Part shown: positions 1 to 7,519 of the stretch, one piece after another
Layout of the letters: each line of letters begins with the position of its first letter
Numbering within the stretch: position 1 is the stretch's first letter
Source of the DNA: JADJPL01 sp964607915
Lineage (GTDB): Bacteria > Bacteroidota > Bacteroidia > Chitinophagales > Saprospiraceae
DNA: 12,036 nucleotides
Reading direction: 5' to 3'
Assembly: GCA_964607915.1 (NCBI GenBank)
Contig: CAZSMU010000121.1
Location: 1-12,036 of the forward strand
Position numbers and translations under genes: made by a program
Notes under the pieces: model-generated
Database searches by the model: none
Told to the model about the DNA's origin: nothing
What the model saw: only the letters and a program-made list of their open reading frames with translations

Positions 1-30
1 AACCCGGGCAGGAATGGCCGTCCCGTGGAA

Positions 31-51
31 ACCGCAAATCCCTTATGCGGT
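31..51 (-). terminator. weak hairpin after the minus-strand GMC unit
   Basis: A 6-bp inverted repeat (ACCGCA / TGCGGT) with a 9-base loop lies 5 bp beyond the stop codon of the minus-strand small-subunit gene. There is no strong T-run after it on the minus strand, so it could be a weak or Rho-assisted terminator, or chance. Nothing else is seen in the first 56 bases. Confidence 0.2.
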
Positions 52-56
52 ACGTT

Positions 57-695
57 TCAGAGCAATCCGTACTTTTCGAGGACTTCTTTTGGGGGGCCGT
101 CCCACATATTGGGGATATTGCCTTGGTAGCCGATATCTTCGATGCCCATTTTGCTGCTCCAGAAGCCGGAGGCGGTGAGGTTGCGCATGAGGGAGAAGAA
201 GGCGACGCCCTGGCTCATGCCGGGCACTTTGCGTTCCGGGTAGGCGATATCTTCGACGATGGCGATTTGTTGGTCGTGGGAGAGTTCGGCGAACAGCTTT
301 CCAAAACGCTTGTTCGACTGGTTGTCGAGCCAGGCGATACCACCGCGGAGGGGCGTTTGGAAAGAAGGCTGGTCTTTGGCCATGAACTCGATGAAATCGG
401 GCACACCGGCGTCGGTCGCGCTGCCGGAGCGTTCATCGCGGGGCAGGATGATATCGGCTAATACGCCGATGGTGAGCAGTTCGTGTTTGGTAAAGAACTG
501 TTCGGCGAAGAGTTTGGCGTCGCGGTCCTTTTCGTATTCGGTGCGGCCAAACTGTTCGAAGGGGGGATCTTTCTTTTTGGCGTCCTCGGCATAAGGGTCG
601 AGGTGGAGCAGTTCGGCTGCTTTGACCTGGCTGTGCAGACCGACGAGGCCCAGGGAGCTTAGGCCGATGCCTTTGAGTAGGTTTCTTCTTTTCAT
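57..695 (-). CDS. gluconate 2-dehydrogenase subunit 3 family protein, Tat-exported
   Basis: This 212-residue protein resembles the small (gamma) subunit family of membrane-associated FAD sugar/gluconate dehydrogenases. It starts with a twin-arginine signal: R3-R4-N-L-L-K fits the RRxFLK pattern, followed by a hydrophobic stretch (residues 9-20) and a likely cleavage site after V-K-A at residue 26. The mature part has features I recognise from this family in Bacteroidota: an ILPRDERSGSATDAGVPDF-like segment (about 83-101), RGGIAWLDNQ (117-126), a GVAFF segment (163-167) and SGFWSSKMGIEDIGYQGN near 176-193. It lies 24 bp downstream of the GMC oxidoreductase gene on the same strand, so the two are very likely co-transcribed. 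In characterised relatives this subunit carries the signal-less flavoprotein through the Tat system by hitch-hiking and helps it fold. The same role here is inference. No cytochrome c subunit is visible on either side. The stop is TGA. Confidence 0.87.
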   Translation of the reverse strand: MKRRNLLKGIGLSSLGLVGLHSQVKAAELLHLDPYAEDAKKKDPPFEQFGRTEYEKDRDAKLFAEQFFTKHELLTIGVLADIILPRDERSGSATDAGVPDFIEFMAKDQPSFQTPLRGGIAWLDNQSNKRFGKLFAELSHDQQIAIVEDIAYPERKVPGMSQGVAFFSLMRNLTASGFWSSKMGIEDIGYQGNIPNMWDGPPKEVLEKYGLL

Positions 696-719
696 ATCCG
701 GATAGACAGGATTAAATGC

Positions 720-2468
720 TTATAATTTGCCTGCTTTGCGTTCTTCGATGATGTGTCGGGAAGCGCGCATGGAGAGGGCGAGGATGGTCCAGGTACAGTT
801 TTTATCGCCCTGGGACACGAAGGGAGCCGCATCGGTGACGAAGAGGTTTTTCACGTCGTGTGCCTGCTGCCATTTGTTGAGGGCGGAGGTATTCGGGTCG
901 TTGCCCATGCGGATGGTACCTACCTCGTGGATGATTTCTCCGGGTGCGTTAAGGCCGTAGTCCTGGTCGGGGCCTGGTTTATCACCGAGGGGGATACCGC
1001 CCATTTCGCGTATGATTTCCTCGAACGTCTCGTGCATGTGTTTAGCCTGCAGGCGTTCGTAGTCGGACCATTTGTAGTGGAAGCGCAGGACGGGGATGCC
1101 GTATTTATCCACGACGTTGGGGTCTATTTCGCAGTAGTTGTCTTCGCGGGGGACGGGTTCACCGCGGCCTGCCATACCGATGAACGCTCCGTAGAAGCGG
1201 CGGTAATCGTCTTTGAGGGAAGCGCCGTAGCCCCCTGCTTCGCGGGGATTGCCGCTGCGGTCGGGCACGATGGCGCGCATGGCGTCGAGGTTCCATCCGA
1301 AGCCGTAGGCCGGCATGCCCAGTCCGCCCCAGTATTCGATATGGTATCCGCGGGGGAAGTCGAGTTTTTTGTTGTCGAGCCACCAGGGCGAGTAGATGTG
1401 GGCACCCCCTACCCCGTCTTCGTTGTAGCGGGACCGGTCGAGGAGCATGGGCACCAGGGCGCTGCGGGATGCGCCGGTGGAGTCGTGCAGGTACTTGCCC
1501 ACCACGCCTGAGGAGTTGGCCAGTCCGTTGGGGAAGCGGGCCGATTTGGAGTTGAGGAGGAGGCGGGCCGATTCGCAGGCGCTGGCGGCGAGGATGACGA
1601 TTTTGCCGCGCACGGTCTTTTCCTCCATCGTCTGGGTATCCACATACGAGACGCCGGTAGCGAGGCCGGTGCGGGGATCGGTTAGGATTTCGCGGGCCAT
1701 GGCGTAGTAGATGGTGTGCAGGTTTTTGGTCTTCTCCGCCGGGTTGCAGAGGCAGGAGGAGGAGGAAAAGTCGGCATAAGCCGTGCAGGAGCGGCCGCAC
1801 TGGTTGCAATAGAAGCAGACGCCGCGGTCGTCGTTGATTTTTTTGGTGAGGATGCTCAGGCGCGAAGGGATAGTAGTGATGCCCAGCCTTTTATTGCTTT
1901 TTTGGATGAGCATCTCGTGGAGCCTTGGCTTGGGTGGGGGAAGGAAGATGGAATCGGGGTCGTTGCGCAGATTTTCTTTGGAGCCAAAGACACCGATGAG
2001 GCGATCCACTTCGTCGTAGAAGGGTGCTACGTCGTCGTAGCCGATGGGCCAATCGTCGCCCAGGCCATCAATGCTGCGGCGGCGGAAATCATCGGGTCCA
2101 AAGCGCAGGCTGATGCGGCCCCAGTGGTTGGTACGACCGCCCAACATGCGGGAGCGGAACCAGCGGAACTCGGTGCCCTTCGCGGTGGTATAGGGTTCGC
2201 CGTCAATATCCCAGCCTCCGTAGGCGGCGTCGAAATCGCCGAAGGGCCGGTAGCGGGTGCTCGCACCGCGCCGCGGGGATTCGTAGGGCCATTTCAATTG
2301 GGTTACGTAGCGCGGGTCGGCTGGGTCGAAATGCTGTCCCGCCTCGAGCAGGCATACTTTAGCGCCTGCCTTTGTGAGTTCATATACGGCCATCCCCCCT
2401 CCGGCGCCGGAGCCGATGACGATTACGTCAAATATCGCGGGAGTTTCCTTAATGTGAAAATCTGTCAT
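720..2468 (-). CDS. GMC family FAD-dependent oxidoreductase (sugar/alcohol dehydrogenase type) with cysteine cluster
   Basis: This 582-residue flavoprotein probably oxidises a sugar, polyol or other alcohol; the substrate cannot be read from sequence. The N-terminal Rossmann motif GSGAGGG (residues 19-25) and E42 in LLEAG bind the FAD ADP moiety. RMLGGRTNHWGR (107-118) is the GMC flavin-contacting segment. The C-terminal GMC domain has HEVGT (H514, likely catalytic base), an asparagine at 557 in the usual His/Asn partner position, and the FVTDAAPF segment (543-550) of the FAD-binding end. Residues 218-228 form C-x2-C-x2-C-x3-C. C218, C224 and C228 match the spacing I recall for the [3Fe-4S] ligands of Burkholderia FAD glucose dehydrogenase, suggesting an internal electron relay. 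There is no signal peptide; export would depend on the Tat-bearing partner 24 bp downstream. The ATG start at 2468 places the Rossmann strand at the usual distance from the N-terminus. Confidence 0.92.
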   Translation of the reverse strand: MTDFHIKETPAIFDVIVIGSGAGGGMAVYELTKAGAKVCLLEAGQHFDPADPRYVTQLKWPYESPRRGASTRYRPFGDFDAAYGGWDIDGEPYTTAKGTEFRWFRSRMLGGRTNHWGRISLRFGPDDFRRRSIDGLGDDWPIGYDDVAPFYDEVDRLIGVFGSKENLRNDPDSIFLPPPKPRLHEMLIQKSNKRLGITTIPSRLSILTKKINDDRGVCFYCNQCGRSCTAYADFSSSSCLCNPAEKTKNLHTIYYAMAREILTDPRTGLATGVSYVDTQTMEEKTVRGKIVILAASACESARLLLNSKSARFPNGLANSSGVVGKYLHDSTGASRSALVPMLLDRSRYNEDGVGGAHIYSPWWLDNKKLDFPRGYHIEYWGGLGMPAYGFGWNLDAMRAIVPDRSGNPREAGGYGASLKDDYRRFYGAFIGMAGRGEPVPREDNYCEIDPNVVDKYGIPVLRFHYKWSDYERLQAKHMHETFEEIIREMGGIPLGDKPGPDQDYGLNAPGEIIHEVGTIRMGNDPNTSALNKWQQAHDVKNLFVTDAAPFVSQGDKNCTWTILALSMRASRHIIEERKAGKL

Positions 2469-2519
2469 GGAAAGTAAGGTTATGGGGGCTAAAATATAAA
2501 AATACCGTATAAGTGTTGA

Positions 2520-2536
2520 GCAATTTTAAAAATTGC
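2520..2536. repeat. perfect 17-bp palindrome in divergent promoter region
   Basis: GCAATTTT-A-AAAATTGC is an uninterrupted 8-bp inverted repeat around a single base, between the divergent GMC and VWA genes. It sits just downstream of a TTATTTTG box (minus strand, 2543-2536; 7 of 8 to TAnnTTTG), so it would cover the start of the GMC transcript. This placement suits an operator, but the AT-rich setting makes a chance palindrome possible. A second, wider inverted pair, GGGGCT (2485-2490) and AGCCCC (2544-2549), flanks it. Confidence 0.45.
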
Positions 2537-2563
2537 AAAATAAAGCCCCTAAAATTGGTCAAA
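2536..2563 (-). promoter_or_regulatory. candidate promoter for the GMC/small-subunit unit
   Basis: Read on the minus strand, TTTG (2563-2560) is followed after 16 bases by TTATTTTG (2543-2536), which differs at one position from the Bacteroidota -7 consensus TAnnTTTG. The spacing is shorter than the usual 19-21 bases, so the call is tentative. The leader to the GMC ATG would be about 60 bases. Confidence 0.25.
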
Positions 2564-2589
2564 TAGAACGGGGGGAAGTATATTAGAAT

Positions 2590-3747
2590 ATGGGAGATAT
2601 GGATTACGACCTGCGCTGGCGGCTCATCCTGGGGGAGAGCGCTGCGCAGGAGGAAGAGCAGGAAGCCCTGCCGTTGCCCGGCGGGGAAGCCGCAGCGATG
2701 GATGGCGTGTTGTCGGTGCTGTACGATAGCCCCGAGGACAGGGGGGGATTGGCCGACAGTTCGCCGCAGGTGTATCGTTGGTTGGGCGATATCCGGAAGT
2801 ACTTCCCTACCCCGGTCGTGCAGTTGATGCAGCGCGATGCCCTGGAGCGCCTGGGCCTGACCCGTATGTTGCTGGAGCCCGAACTGCTGGACATGGTAGC
2901 GCCCAACGTACACCTGGTCGAAGCGCTGATCAGTTTGAGCCAGGCCTTGCCGGATGAGAGCCGCGAGAGCGCGCGTGCGCTGGTGCGCCGCTACGCTGAA
3001 GAACTGTTGCAGCGGCTGCGCGCGCCCATGGTGCAGACGGTGCGGGGCAGCTTGTACAAACTCAGCCGGACCCGCCGTCCGAAGGGGCGGGAAATAGACT
3101 GGCCCACGACTATACGAGCCAACCTGAAGCACTACCAACCGCGTTGGAAGACGGTCATTCCGGAGCGCATGTTCGGGCACCGGCGCAGTGCGCGGCAGCT
3201 CCGGCATCTGTTCCTGTTGCTGGATCAGAGCGGGTCTATGGGCCGTTCGGTGGTCCATGCCGGGATTCTCGGGTCGGTATTGGCATCGCTACCCGCGCTC
3301 GACACCCGTTTGGTGGTGTTTGACACCGAGGTCGTGGATTTGAGCCATTTGCTAAGCGACCCGGTAGAGTTGCTCTTTGCTACCCGGCTGGGTGGCGGGA
3401 CGCAGATTGGGCGGGCGCTGGCGTATGCCCGGCAAGCCATGGAGCAGCCTGCCAGGAGTATCCTTGTGCTTTTGTCCGATCTCATGGAAGGAGGGTCTTC
3501 GGACGAATTGCTGGCACAGGCGCAGGCCCTTTTGCAGGGAGGCGTACAGGTTATTGTCCTGCTGTCGCTCGACGACGAAGGAGTGCCGGCCTATGATCGG
3601 CAGACGGCGACACGGTTGGCGTCCTTGGGTATTCCCGCCTTTGCCTGTACGCCCGATCGCTTTCCCGAACTGATGGCAGCGGCCCTGGAAAACAGAGACC
3701 TGACCATTTTAGAAGATAGTACAAAAGGAATCGTGCGAAAAAATTGA
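2590..3747 (+). CDS. VWA domain-containing protein, YehP/CoxE-like
   Basis: This 385-residue cytoplasmic protein has no signal peptide or membrane segment. The opening RWRLILGE (residues 9-16) and an arginine-rich helical N-terminal half (60-200) resemble the E. coli YehP family, whose members are about the same length, so the gene looks complete. A von Willebrand factor A domain occupies about 206-365, with an intact MIDAS: D212-x-S214-x-S216 (DQSGSMG), T271 after GGG, and D297 in LLSD. Such proteins usually work with a MoxR-type AAA+ ATPase and SWIM-domain partners encoded next door, in a metal-dependent chaperone or cofactor-insertion role that is poorly defined. No such partner lies in this window: upstream is the divergent GMC gene and downstream a serine hydrolase. 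ATG at 2590 is chosen; an in-frame ATG at 2599 is an alternative. The function is inferred from the domain only. Confidence 0.87.
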   Translation: MGDMDYDLRWRLILGESAAQEEEQEALPLPGGEAAAMDGVLSVLYDSPEDRGGLADSSPQVYRWLGDIRKYFPTPVVQLMQRDALERLGLTRMLLEPELLDMVAPNVHLVEALISLSQALPDESRESARALVRRYAEELLQRLRAPMVQTVRGSLYKLSRTRRPKGREIDWPTTIRANLKHYQPRWKTVIPERMFGHRRSARQLRHLFLLLDQSGSMGRSVVHAGILGSVLASLPALDTRLVVFDTEVVDLSHLLSDPVELLFATRLGGGTQIGRALAYARQAMEQPARSILVLLSDLMEGGSSDELLAQAQALLQGGVQVIVLLSLDDEGVPAYDRQTATRLASLGIPAFACTPDRFPELMAAALENRDLTILEDSTKGIVRKN

Positions 3748-3773
3748 CATTCTCCCATGTTTGATTATCTTTA
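3744..3773 (+). promoter_or_regulatory. candidate Bacteroidota-type promoter for the serine hydrolase gene
   Basis: TTG at 3744-3746 (overlapping the TGA stop of the VWA gene) is followed after 19 bases by TATCTTTA (3766-3773), 7 of 8 to the -7 consensus TAnnTTTG. The spacing is in the range reported for this phylum. The leader to the ATG at 3822 would be about 40 AT-rich bases. No hairpin terminator for the VWA gene is visible in 3748-3821, so read-through is also possible. Confidence 0.4.
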
Positions 3774-3821
3774 AAACTTTATTTTGATTTTTTTAAAAAT
3801 ACATAGAAAATATATTGTTAC

Positions 3822-5741
3822 ATGCCGAATGTTCAGAAATCTGGAACCCGCCGGCTAATCCCCCTCCTTTTCAGTTTCTTTTCCCTAAACATTATTGCTT
3901 ATTCCCCTGTCGCAGCGCAATCGGTGGTGCTCGACTCGGCCGAGGTATCGCACTTCATGGACGGGCTGATGGCGGCCCAGTTGAAGGGCAAGCATATTGC
4001 CGGTGCGACGCTGGCGGTGGTACAAAAAGGCCGTTTCACGTACACCCGGGGCTATGGTTACGCCGATATGGAGAAGAAAAAGCCGGTGGACGGCAGGACG
4101 ACGATGTTCCGCATCGGGTCTATATCGAAGCTGTTTGTATGGACTTCGGTGATGCAGCTCGCCGCCCGGGGCAAGCTGGACCTGAAGGCGGATGTAAACA
4201 CCTATTGCAAAGGGGTCCGTATCCCGGACGCGTTTGGCAAGCCCATCACTTTACTGGATTTGATGAACCACGCCCCTGGTTTTGAGGATAAGGTAGTCGG
4301 CTTATTTGCCAAAGGCCCGGAGGGTATGAAGCCCCTTGAGGCGGTACTGAACGAACAACTGCCGGAGCGGATCTGGGCACCGGGCCGCATCTCCTCGTAC
4401 TCCAATTACGGAACGGCTCTGGCGGCGTACATCGTGACCCAGGTTTCGGGCATGAGCTGGGACGAATATGTAGAAAAAAATATTTTCAAGCCGCTGGAGA
4501 TGGGGCGCAGCACCTTCCGGCAGCCTGTTCCCGACTCGCTTGCAGCACATTTATCGAAGGGGTACCGTTTTGAGAAGGGGCGGCTCGAGGAAGGAGGGTT
4601 CGAGTACATCCCCTTGTCGCCTGCCGGCTCCGTCAGTGCCAGTGCTGCAGATATGGCGCGTTTCATGCGGGCCCATTTGAACTGGGGTCGTCTGGGAGCA
4701 GTGCGCATTCTCGACAGCCTGAGTGCGGTGGAGATGCGGCAGCCTACCTTGCGCCATTCCCCGACGATGAACCCCATTCGGCACGGCTTTATAGACGGCA
4801 GCCGGAAAGGGCAGGAAATCTTTGGGCACGGCGGGGACACGGAGTTGTTCCATTCCGATTTGGTACTTTTTCCCGAGCACGGTATAGGTATATTCCTGTC
4901 GTTCAATAGTATGGAAGGCGGTGGCGTCCGCGAGAAGATATTGGAAGCCTTCCTGGAGCGCTTTTTCCCGGAACCCAAAGAGGCGGGAGATGAAAAAGCT
5001 AAGCAGAGCCAGACGACACCGCTGGCCGGCTTTAAGGGAGTATTCCGCTCCAACCGTTTCTGCCGCAACGACTTGAGCAAGCTGGCTTCTCTGTCTGGGC
5101 AGGTGAACCTTCACATAGACGAGGATGGAACCTTTGAGACGCAGATTGGCGGTAGGGCTATCCGGTGGGTACCGGTTGGCGAGTTGTTGTTTCAGGAAAA
5201 AGGCGGGGAGGAACAGTTGTCGTTCCGCACCGATGACCAGGGCAATATCACCCATTTTTTCCTGAGCAGATTGCCCATCGTTGCCTTTGAGCGGGTTCCT
5301 TTTATGGAGCAGGCCACGTTCAACGTTGCGCTGTTGGCTGCCAGCGTTCTGATTTTGTGTATTGCCTTGATTGGCTGGCCGCTGGGAGCCTGGTTCCGCA
5401 TACGCTACGACGTGCGGACGGTGCGGGCCAACCTCATGCCTGCTGTTTCCCGTTGGACGGCCTGGTTTGCGGTGTTGGGCATGGTGTTATTTCTGACGGG
5501 TTTTGCGCTGCAGGTATCGGCACAATCGGATGAAATCGTGTACGGCATTCCTTCGTCTCTAACCTTTTGGCTCAAGATTCCCTGGCTTCTGCTGCCCTTG
5601 CATCTGGCTGTTTTGTGGTTTGCGCTACAGCTTTGGGGTTTGGGTAAAGCAAGGCTGAGTGCTCGCATTGGCTACACGCTCGTGTTTTTTGCCATAGTGT
5701 CGATTTACGGGTTCCTGTACCTTTGGAAATTGATGGGTTGA
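3822..5741 (+). CDS. serine hydrolase (class C beta-lactamase/PBP-like) with C-terminal membrane module
   Basis: This 639-residue envelope protein has an N-terminal signal peptide (basic residues to 11, hydrophobic 12-30, likely cleavage near AAQS at 31-34). The catalytic domain (about 42-385) has the class C beta-lactamase/DD-peptidase fold signatures: S100-x-x-K103 (SISK) with the nucleophile and general base, Y193-S-N195, and H336-G-G338 in place of the third-box KTG. HGG is common in the Beta-lactamase Pfam family of esterases and peptidases, so drug hydrolysis should not be assumed. A beta-rich linker (about 400-490) resembles the C-terminal region often appended to such enzymes. Four hydrophobic helices follow (about 501-525, 546-567, 582-606, 615-637), anchoring the enzyme with its catalytic domain outside the cytoplasm. 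The likely substrate is a peptide, ester or cell-wall fragment; which one is unknown. The gene has its own candidate promoter and converges on the next gene. Confidence 0.88.
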   Translation: MPNVQKSGTRRLIPLLFSFFSLNIIAYSPVAAQSVVLDSAEVSHFMDGLMAAQLKGKHIAGATLAVVQKGRFTYTRGYGYADMEKKKPVDGRTTMFRIGSISKLFVWTSVMQLAARGKLDLKADVNTYCKGVRIPDAFGKPITLLDLMNHAPGFEDKVVGLFAKGPEGMKPLEAVLNEQLPERIWAPGRISSYSNYGTALAAYIVTQVSGMSWDEYVEKNIFKPLEMGRSTFRQPVPDSLAAHLSKGYRFEKGRLEEGGFEYIPLSPAGSVSASAADMARFMRAHLNWGRLGAVRILDSLSAVEMRQPTLRHSPTMNPIRHGFIDGSRKGQEIFGHGGDTELFHSDLVLFPEHGIGIFLSFNSMEGGGVREKILEAFLERFFPEPKEAGDEKAKQSQTTPLAGFKGVFRSNRFCRNDLSKLASLSGQVNLHIDEDGTFETQIGGRAIRWVPVGELLFQEKGGEEQLSFRTDDQGNITHFFLSRLPIVAFERVPFMEQATFNVALLAASVLILCIALIGWPLGAWFRIRYDVRTVRANLMPAVSRWTAWFAVLGMVLFLTGFALQVSAQSDEIVYGIPSSLTFWLKIPWLLLPLHLAVLWFALQLWGLGKARLSARIGYTLVFFAIVSIYGFLYLWKLMG

Positions 5742-5753
5742 GCGGGCCGGCTC
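5740..5753. terminator. short GC-rich hairpin between convergent genes
   Basis: GAGC (5740-5743) and GCTC (5750-5753) could pair around GGGCCG in the 18-bp space between the stop codons of the serine hydrolase and the ThDP enzyme. The stem is only 4 bp and lacks a T-run, so this is a weak candidate for a shared terminator. Confidence 0.15.
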
Positions 5754-5759
5754 AGGTAT

Positions 5760-7490
5760 CTACATGGATATACTTCCTTGCCGGAAAGCCGTTGAGCCAA
5801 TAACCGCATTGATGACATAGGGCACACCTGCGTCCATACTAGCGATGGCGTTTGCGATGGCCTGTTGGAAGCCCTCGAGGGTCTCGGTGCGCTCGCCTGC
5901 GGCGCCGAAGGCCTCTGCGATTTTCTGGTAATCGGATTTGGGGAGTACGGTAGCGGTATCTGTGCCGAGCATGGGTATCTGGTCGCGGGCGATTTGCTCC
6001 CATGCGCCGTTGTTTCCTATGACGGCACACACTTTGAAGCCCATTTTGCGGAAGGTATCGAATTCCATGATGCTGTAGGCGGCGCTCCCGTCGCCGAATA
6101 TAATCCAGACGTAGTCATTGGGATAATGCAGGGCGGCGCCCAGTGCGAAGCCACCCCCAACCCCGAGCGTGCCGAAGGCTCCGGGGTCCAGCCAGCCCAG
6201 GGGTTTGCGCGGGCGCAGTGTGTAGGCGGCTGTGGCTGCAAAATCGCCCCCGTCAGCGATGAGAACGGAGTTATCCGGTAGGGCGTTGTCCCAGGCGCGG
6301 AATAGTGCCACCGGGTTGATGCCCTGTACCGGCAGGGCGGCGGTTTCGTCAATACTTTTTTCGCGGGCCATTTCCCGTTCTGCGAGGATTTTCTTCCAGT
6401 CGGCCCAGTTGGGGAGCCCTGTGGCGTTATGGCCCAGATCCCGGAGCCATGCCCCGGGGTCGGTTTGCACGGCGAGGTCGGGTTGGATGTTCTTGCGCAG
6501 TTCGCTGCGGCTGCGGTTGATGGTAATTTTGAAGGCATGGCGATTGAGTTGCATGCCATAGTCGAGGCGGAAATCGCAAGGGACGCCGAGGAGGAGGATG
6601 CAATCCGCTTCCCGCAGGGCCTGTTTGCGGTTGTGGCGGAACTGTACGGGGTGATTTTTCCCCAGGAGCCCACGAGCCATACCGCTGAGATAGACGGGGA
6701 TGCCCAGGTTTTGCATTGCCTGGGCAATTTCGGGGGCCAGTTGGGGGGATAGCAGGGCACCGCTGCTGATGACGGCTACCGGTTTTTGGGCATTTTGGAG
6801 GGCCTTCAGGGCTTGCTGTATGGTATCCTTAGGCGTTTGGGGCAAGCCATTGGAGGAAGGAGCGGGGGCATCGTGGTTTTCCGACACCCCTGCAAACAAG
6901 CGCTGCAGGTGTCGGTTGATATACCAGTTCAACGCCTTGTCGCGGAGGTTTTTGGCGGGGGTTGTTTTTTGTCCGTACAGCTTGCGCACTTCCGTTTCGT
7001 CGTAGAGCAGGTCTATGGGCATTTCCAGGAAGACGGGGCCGGGCACTCCGGAGGCGGCTAGGCTGAGGGCGCGGTGTACAGCGGGAGCCATGTCGCGCAA
7101 CCGGGTTACGCGGGCGGCGTATTTGACATGTGGCCGTACGAGGGCCATTTGGTCAATATCCTGGAGAGCCCCGCGGCCTCGCAGCAAGGTAGCGGTAGCG
7201 CCGCCGAGGAGGAGCAGGGGGCTTTGAGCCATTTGGGCATTTTTGAGTGCGGTGATGGCGTTGGTCACCCCGGGGCCTGCTGTGACGGCGGCGATACCGG
7301 GGATGCCGCTCAGGCGGGCAGAGGCATCAGCCCCGAAGACGGCGGATGCTTCATCGCGGACATCAATGATGCGGATGCCCTGTTTTTCGGCTTCCACATA
7401 GATAGGGGAAATATGCCCTCCGCAGAGGGTAAATAAGTGCGTAACTCCGGTCTGCCGAAGTACGCGGGCGATGATTTGGCCTCCGTTCAC
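5760..7490 (-). CDS. ThDP-dependent enzyme, ILVBL/HACL2-like (acetolactate synthase superfamily)
   Basis: This 576-residue enzyme has the three-domain layout of ThDP lyases: pyrimidine-binding domain (about 1-165), central domain (about 220-355) and pyrophosphate-binding domain (about 395-565). Catalytic glutamate E47 lies in DVRDEASAVFGADA (43-56). AGPGVTNA (71-78) and the ThDP motif G466-D-G468 through N493-N494 are intact. LFTLCGGHISP (19-29), KNAQMAQSPLLLLGGA (83-98) and the ending GSTAFRQGSIS closely follow human ILVBL (HACL2), a 2-hydroxyacyl-CoA lyase of alpha-oxidation, better than acetolactate synthase or oxalyl-CoA decarboxylase. The bacterial reaction is therefore probably C-C cleavage or ligation on a 2-hydroxyacyl or 2-keto substrate, but that is inference. 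No regulatory small subunit gene (ilvN/H) or other branched-chain biosynthesis gene is adjacent. The start codon is GTG (7490-7488), supported by family alignment at GGQIIARVL. It is preceded at 29 bp by the CBS gene and probably co-transcribed. Confidence 0.88.
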   Translation of the reverse strand: MNGGQIIARVLRQTGVTHLFTLCGGHISPIYVEAEKQGIRIIDVRDEASAVFGADASARLSGIPGIAAVTAGPGVTNAITALKNAQMAQSPLLLLGGATATLLRGRGALQDIDQMALVRPHVKYAARVTRLRDMAPAVHRALSLAASGVPGPVFLEMPIDLLYDETEVRKLYGQKTTPAKNLRDKALNWYINRHLQRLFAGVSENHDAPAPSSNGLPQTPKDTIQQALKALQNAQKPVAVISSGALLSPQLAPEIAQAMQNLGIPVYLSGMARGLLGKNHPVQFRHNRKQALREADCILLLGVPCDFRLDYGMQLNRHAFKITINRSRSELRKNIQPDLAVQTDPGAWLRDLGHNATGLPNWADWKKILAEREMAREKSIDETAALPVQGINPVALFRAWDNALPDNSVLIADGGDFAATAAYTLRPRKPLGWLDPGAFGTLGVGGGFALGAALHYPNDYVWIIFGDGSAAYSIMEFDTFRKMGFKVCAVIGNNGAWEQIARDQIPMLGTDTATVLPKSDYQKIAEAFGAAGERTETLEGFQQAIANAIASMDAGVPYVINAVIGSTAFRQGSISM

Positions 7491-7519
7491 GTGTATTGGA
7501 TGATTTAGGGATGGGGGGA

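Noticed and set aside
753..1511. Long open frame on the plus strand opposite the GMC gene (252 codons)
   Set aside because: It is antisense to a clearly conserved gene, its product has no recognisable domain, and long antisense frames are expected in GC-rich DNA.
2449..3258. 269-codon minus-strand frame across the GMC/VWA divergent region
   Set aside because: It runs antisense through the VWA gene and across the AT-rich promoter region, with no domain and no plausible start context.
3822..5741. Antibiotic-resistance beta-lactamase
   Set aside because: The fold is shared, but HGG replaces KTG and a large membrane module is attached; this fits the broad serine hydrolase family, with no evidence for drug hydrolysis.
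5760..7490. Acetolactate synthase large subunit (ilvB)
   Set aside because: Several segments fit ILVBL/HACL2 better, and no small subunit or branched-chain biosynthesis genes are adjacent.
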